A stretch of DNA of 64,000 bases from Caballeronia choica. GTDB taxonomy: Bacteria; Pseudomonadota; Gammaproteobacteria; Burkholderiales; Burkholderiaceae. Of the stretch, positions 60,424-64,000 are shown piece by piece. The translations under genes were made by a program, and so were the position numbers. Position 1 is the first letter of the stretch. Each line of letters starts with the position of its first letter. Where the stretch lies: assembly GCF_001544535.1 (NCBI RefSeq), contig NZ_FCON02000002.1, positions 1 through 64,000 on the forward strand, written 5' to 3'. The notes beneath the pieces were generated by a model. That model made no database searches, had not been told where the DNA came from, and saw only the letters and a list, made by a program, of their open reading frames with translations.

Positions 60424-60442
60424 ACAATTCACGGACACCCCC

Positions 60443-61603
60443 ATGACAAACAATTTGTCTCGCTCCGTCGCCATCGTCGGCGTGGCGGAGTCGGACCTTG
60501 GCAAAGTGCCGGGGAAAACGGCGCTCGAACTGCAGGCGCAGGCCGCGCACCAGGCGCTCAAAGACGCGGGTCTAAGCCTTCGCGATGTGGACGGCGTGTT
60601 CGCCCACACGGACGACAAGTTCTCCAGTCTGCAACTGTCGGAATTCCTCGGCGTCCGGCCACGTTACGTTGACTCAACCAACGTTGGCGGCATGTCGAAC
60701 ATCATGCATATCCGCCACGCGATGGCTGCGATTGCGGCCGGCATGTGTTCGGTGGCGTTGGTCACCTATGGAAGCACTCAGTTGTCGGACGGCTCGCGCA
60801 AGAGTGGTGCGGTCGCCGCCGACAGCCCGGCTTCGCCGCGTGGCCAATTCATCGCGCCTTATGGTCAATTGAGCCCGATCGGCTATTACGCGATGGTGGC
60901 GCAACTCCACATGCACCGCTATGGCACCACGCCGCGCGATCTCGCCGAAGTGGCGGTCGCCGCCCGTCAATGGGCACAGCTCAACCCGAAGGCATATCGT
61001 CGCGAGCCGACGAGCATCGACGAAGTGATGAACTCTCCGGTGCTGGCCACACCGTTGCGTCAACGGGATTGCTGCCTGGTGACCGACGGTGGCGGCGCTT
61101 TGATCATTACATCGGCCTCGCGAGCGCGCGACCTGCGCGGCAAGCCGGTTTATGTGATGGGAGCGGCGGAGTCGCATTCGCATCACTACACACCGTTCAA
61201 CACCACAGACTGGCTCGACACGAATGTCGCCGAGACCGCGGAAGCCGCCTTCAGGATGGCCGGCGTGACGCGTGGTGACATCGATGTGGTGCAGATCTAT
61301 GACCACTTTACGATCGGAGTCATCCAGTCACTCGAGGAACTTGGATTCTGCGAGCGCGGTGAGGGCGGCAGTTTCGTCGCCGATGGCGCGCTGGCACCAG
61401 GCGGACGCTTCCCCATCAATACATCGGGGGGAGGGCTCTCGTATGGGCACCCTGGCATGTTCGGGATTTTCGTCGTGATTGAAGCAGTCAGGCAATTGCG
61501 CGGCGAATGTGGCGAGCGCCAACTTCCCAAGGCCGAACTCGCGTTGTGCCATGCACCCGGCCTTGTCTTCTCCTGCAACACCACCATGATTCTGGGAGTC
61601 TGA
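60443..61603 (+). CDS. Thiolase-fold protein without nucleophilic Cys (Ltp2-like)
   Basis: A 386-residue thiolase-superfamily protein. At the position of the acyl-accepting Cys the sequence reads STNVGGMSNIMHIRHAMAA (near residues 78-96), with no cysteine; the C-terminal NTSGGGLSYGHPGMFGIF keeps the His. This pattern is that of lipid-transfer-protein aldolases such as Ltp2, which cleave by retro-aldol reaction, rather than CoA-dependent thiolases. The DUF35 protein encoded next (61606) matches the partner that such aldolases need. Start ATG at 60443; the earlier part of the frame overlaps the dehydrogenase and is not conserved. Confidence 0.87.
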   Translation: MTNNLSRSVAIVGVAESDLGKVPGKTALELQAQAAHQALKDAGLSLRDVDGVFAHTDDKFSSLQLSEFLGVRPRYVDSTNVGGMSNIMHIRHAMAAIAAGMCSVALVTYGSTQLSDGSRKSGAVAADSPASPRGQFIAPYGQLSPIGYYAMVAQLHMHRYGTTPRDLAEVAVAARQWAQLNPKAYRREPTSIDEVMNSPVLATPLRQRDCCLVTDGGGALIITSASRARDLRGKPVYVMGAAESHSHHYTPFNTTDWLDTNVAETAEAAFRMAGVTRGDIDVVQIYDHFTIGVIQSLEELGFCERGEGGSFVADGALAPGGRFPINTSGGGLSYGHPGMFGIFVVIEAVRQLRGECGERQLPKAELALCHAPGLVFSCNTTMILGV

Positions 61604-61605
61604 GC

Positions 61606-62016
61606 ATGACTGAAGTCCAACGCCCGCTGCCGCAGCCGACGCAGCTCACTGAGCCGTACTGGAACGCGGCGAATGAAGAGCGGCTGGTCGTGCAATGCTG
61701 CAGAGCCTGCGGTCAGCGACAATTTTTCCCGCGGCCGTTCTGCCTTGCGTGCGAGTCCGACCAGATCGACTGGCACGAGGTCTCGGGTCGGGGCACGGTG
61801 TACACCTTCACGATCAACCACCGTGCGCCGAACGCGGCCATGAAAGAGCGGCTGCCCTATGCGGTAGCGCTCGTCGATCTCGACGAGGGTGTTCGAATGA
61901 TGGCCAATATCGTGAACAGCGACTTCGCCGCCATTGCCATCGGCAAGCGGGTAAAGGTTGTGTTCGAGAAGGTATCCGACCAGATCAAATTGCCTCAGTT
62001 CGAACTCGCCTCGTGA
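61606..62016 (+). CDS. Zn-ribbon/OB-fold (DUF35) partner protein
   Basis: A 136-residue DUF35 protein. The N-terminal helix and rubredoxin-like zinc ribbon read VQCCRACGQRQFFPRPFCLA followed by a fourth Cys; the OB fold holds SGRGTVYTFTINHRAPN and the DLDEGVRMMANIV strand. GGGAG precedes the ATG, which lies two bases after the thiolase-like stop. In steroid degradation DUF35 domains bind thiolase-fold aldolases and supply the acyl-CoA channel. Here it probably forms a complex with the cysteine-less thiolase-fold protein. Confidence 0.88.
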   Translation: MTEVQRPLPQPTQLTEPYWNAANEERLVVQCCRACGQRQFFPRPFCLACESDQIDWHEVSGRGTVYTFTINHRAPNAAMKERLPYAVALVDLDEGVRMMANIVNSDFAAIAIGKRVKVVFEKVSDQIKLPQFELAS

Positions 62017-62149
62017 AGGAAGCGCCACGTTGCGAGGTATCAGGATTGTTTAAGTCCGCGGCATCGGCATCGATCCGTTCCGTGCGATCCATCGGGCGCG
62101 GCTTTCGACCGACGCCCGCAGATGGTCAAAATCAAATCAAGGAGACGTC

Positions 62150-63496
62150 GTGAACACTGTAATTGCGCGGGAACCGGTGACAGCCGCGACCCACACTTCG
62201 GAGGCTGCTGCAAGGACATATCGAAAGATCGCATGGAGGATCGTGCCGTTTCTGCTCGTGTGCTACATCGTCAGTTATCTGGACCGTGTCAACCTGAGCT
62301 TTGCGAAACTGCAGTTCATGCAGGATTTGGGCTTTACGGATGCAGTCTATGGTCTGGGTGGTGGTCTGTTCTACCTCACCTACGTGCTGTTCGAAGTGCC
62401 TAGCAACCTCTATCTGCAACGCGTGGGCGCGCGTGCGACCCTGCTGCGCATCATGACGTTGTGGGGCGCAGTCACCGTCTTGATGAGCCTGATTACCAGC
62501 CCGACGCATCTGTATGTTGCACGCTGCCTGTTAGGCGCTGCCGAGGCGGGGTTCTTCCCTGGCGTGATTCTGTACCTGACCTACTGGTTTCCTTCGACAT
62601 ACCGGGCCAGGATCATGTCGATCTTCCTGATGGGCATTCCCGTGTCGGGCTGGATTGGCGGTCCGCTGGCAGGGTGGATCATGCATGACCTTTCAGGCCT
62701 GCACGGTTTGAGAGGGTGGCAGCTTTTATTCATCTATGAAGGGCTGCCGGCCATCGCGTTGGGGATCACTGCGTATTTCTATCTCACCAACGGCGTCGCG
62801 CAGGCCAAATGGCTATCGGACTCGGAAAAAGCGATCGTACTTGCCGATTTGCAGGCCGAGCACGCCGACAAGTCCGTAACGAGCAGCGAATCAATAGGAA
62901 CGCTGTTCCGCGATCCACGCTTCTATGCGGCGGTGTTTGCCTATTTCGCCATCACGTGCGCGACCGTCGCCATGAGCCTGTGGGTACCTACACTCATCAA
63001 GGGTCTGGCCGTGAATGACCTTCGCACGATTGGCTGGCTGTCTGCCGTTCCGTACCTCGCGGCGACCGTGGGTTTGTGGGCAATTGGGCGGCACTCGGAC
63101 TATCGGCTCGAAAGGCGTTACCACGTTGCGGTGTCGCTCGTTGCATCGGCTGCGGGCTTTATTCTGCTGGGATTCACCGGCGGAAGCGTCGGCTGGACGA
63201 TCGCGCTGCTGGCGCTTGCGGCGACCGGGCTGTACGGCGCGATCCCCGTATTCTGGGCGATCCCCACCAGTTATCTTTCCAGGTCCAACGCGCCTGCCGG
63301 AATCGCCTTGATCAGCAGTCTCGGGTGTCTGGGCGGCTTCTTGAGCACTGCAATCATCGGTTGGGTGAAGAGCCTGACCGGGAGTCTGGACCTTGCGATG
63401 GGCGCGGTGGGGCTGCTGTTGATCGTTGCCTCCGCAGGATTGCTGATCGCGTTTCCGGCCAGGATGATTCAGCCGGCGCGCGCGAACGCATCCTGA
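62150..63496 (+). CDS. MFS transporter, ACS family (acyl-CoA operon)
   Basis: A 448-residue, 12-helix transporter starting with GTG at 62150, with a strong AAGGAGA upstream. The first-helix signature is YLDRVNLSFAKLQFMQDL, helix 4 reads CLLGAAEAGFFPGVILYLT. Third ACS-family paralogue in the window. It follows the beta-oxidation-like genes by 133 bp and precedes an MmgE/PrpD gene; it likely imports the acid that the ligase at 57707 activates. Confidence 0.9.
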   Translation: MNTVIAREPVTAATHTSEAAARTYRKIAWRIVPFLLVCYIVSYLDRVNLSFAKLQFMQDLGFTDAVYGLGGGLFYLTYVLFEVPSNLYLQRVGARATLLRIMTLWGAVTVLMSLITSPTHLYVARCLLGAAEAGFFPGVILYLTYWFPSTYRARIMSIFLMGIPVSGWIGGPLAGWIMHDLSGLHGLRGWQLLFIYEGLPAIALGITAYFYLTNGVAQAKWLSDSEKAIVLADLQAEHADKSVTSSESIGTLFRDPRFYAAVFAYFAITCATVAMSLWVPTLIKGLAVNDLRTIGWLSAVPYLAATVGLWAIGRHSDYRLERRYHVAVSLVASAAGFILLGFTGGSVGWTIALLALAATGLYGAIPVFWAIPTSYLSRSNAPAGIALISSLGCLGGFLSTAIIGWVKSLTGSLDLAMGAVGLLLIVASAGLLIAFPARMIQPARANAS

Positions 63497-63498
63497 AC

Positions 63499-63549
63499 GC
63501 GGAAGCCTCGTCACCAGAGCCCGTTTCAGGCTTCTCCGCAGATAAATCA
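63499..63549 (+). terminator. Possible hairpin after the ACS transporter
   Basis: GAAGCCT (63502-63508) and AGGCTTC (63538-63544) can pair, with GCGG and CCGC outside extending the stem imperfectly. No T-run follows, so termination is uncertain. Confidence 0.35.
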
Positions 63550-63660
63550 TGGTCAGAAGGCAGTGCTTCAATGCAGCGTCGATGCCGCTATCGACGTGCT
63601 GCGCGCAGCGAACACGATCTGACGCCCCTGTTGTTTCCGTTCATCCATTTTTCTACCACC

Positions 63661-64000
63661 ATGACCGATCATCCCAGTCTTGATCTCGCAACCTTTGCCG
63701 CACAATTGCGCTTCGATACGATTCCACCGGACGTGGTCGAGCGGACCGTGAACCTCTACGTGGATTGGCTTGGCTCGGCACTCGCGGGAAAAGGTGCACG
63801 TCCGGTCGAAACGATTGCCGCTTTTGCCCGCCGCGCAGCCCCGGGCCACGGGGTGGGCGCGGGCGGCGTCGCTGAAGTACTGATTGACCGAACGCGCACG
63901 ACGCCCTATTTCGCAGCGATGGTGAATGGCGCCGCGTCGCATTTTGCGGAACAGGACGACGTGCACAACGGTTCGGTGTTCCATCCGGCAACGGTCGTTT
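63661..64000 (+). CDS. MmgE/PrpD family protein, N-terminal part (partial)
   Basis: The first 113 codons of a gene that runs off the right edge, starting at ATG 63661. The product begins MTDHPSLDLATFAAQLRFDT and contains the family blocks NLYVDWLGSALAGKG, PYFAAMVNGAASHFAEQDD, and VHNGSVFHPATVV. MmgE/PrpD enzymes include 2-methylcitrate dehydratase, cis-aconitate decarboxylase and related C-C or C-O lyases. The D-D-x-H and HPA residues are at the expected active-site location. Placement after the acyl-CoA operon suggests a tricarboxylate or branched-acid step. The ribosome site is weak. Confidence 0.85.
   Translation, partial: MTDHPSLDLATFAAQLRFDTIPPDVVERTVNLYVDWLGSALAGKGARPVETIAAFARRAAPGHGVGAGGVAEVLIDRTRTTPYFAAMVNGAASHFAEQDDVHNGSVFHPATVV

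Overview
The window is GC-rich bacterial chromosome with dense, mostly intact genes. No rRNA, tRNA, CRISPR array, insertion sequence or prophage was seen. Two DUF4148 proteins, a DUF6496 protein, an OmpC-type porin of the Burkholderia kind, a hopanoid C-3 methylase, and many ACS-family transporters beside LysR/IclR/TetR-controlled acyl-CoA operons all point to a Burkholderiaceae betaproteobacterium, most likely Paraburkholderia or Caballeronia. That placement is an inference from gene content.

Region by region. (a) 1-5.9 kb is the edge of an exopolysaccharide or O-antigen locus: the tail of a membrane protein, three glycosyltransferases and an N,N-dimethylformamidase-like protein. About 1 kb of gene-poor, AT-richer DNA follows. 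(b) 7-13.3 kb is an envelope/oxidative-stress island. A minus-strand run (two duplicated DUF4148 proteins, a small exported protein, Ohr, a Tat-exported hydrolase), a thioredoxin-like protein, and a plus-strand operon (GFA protein, 40-residue membrane peptide, OmpR-type regulator, histidine kinase) share two copies of one promoter module that carries a 10-bp-phased GTATC repeat. (c) 13.4-17.5 kb is a carbohydrate-type operon: SDR, ACS transporter and a transketolase split into two genes. (d) 17.5-27.5 kb is mixed: small exported proteins, an SDR, DUF6496, a UdgX uracil-DNA glycosylase, HpnR, a PsiF-repeat protein, a hydrolase and an S10 peptidase.

(e) 27.5-43.9 kb holds four regulator-controlled catabolic units: CGNR regulator/hydrolase-reductase-SDR; LysR/class III CoA-transferase; a MarR-hydrolase-SnoaL versus hydrolase-tautomerase divergon; and a TetR-controlled operon of enoyl-CoA hydratase, CoA-transferase, fumarylacetoacetase, transporter and porin. 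Each divergent gap carries a readable palindrome or promoter. (f) 44-52.6 kb is a signalling locus: a 2371-residue pseudokinase/ATPase/GAF/PAS/histidine kinase facing two response regulators. (g) 52.8-54.4 kb is a membrane-anchored catalase-like haem protein with cytochrome b561. (h) 54.7-64 kb is an IclR-controlled acyl-CoA operon: (R)-specific dehydrogenase, MaoC hydratase, CoA ligase, acyl-CoA dehydrogenase, a cysteine-less thiolase-like protein with a DUF35 partner, an ACS transporter and the start of an MmgE/PrpD gene.

The least conventional items are the pseudokinase-headed sensor (f), the thiolase-like/DUF35 pair that looks like a retro-aldolase rather than a thiolase (h), the duplicated response-regulator promoter module (b), and the UdgX and HpnR neighbours (d). 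No completely novel multi-gene defence system was recognised.
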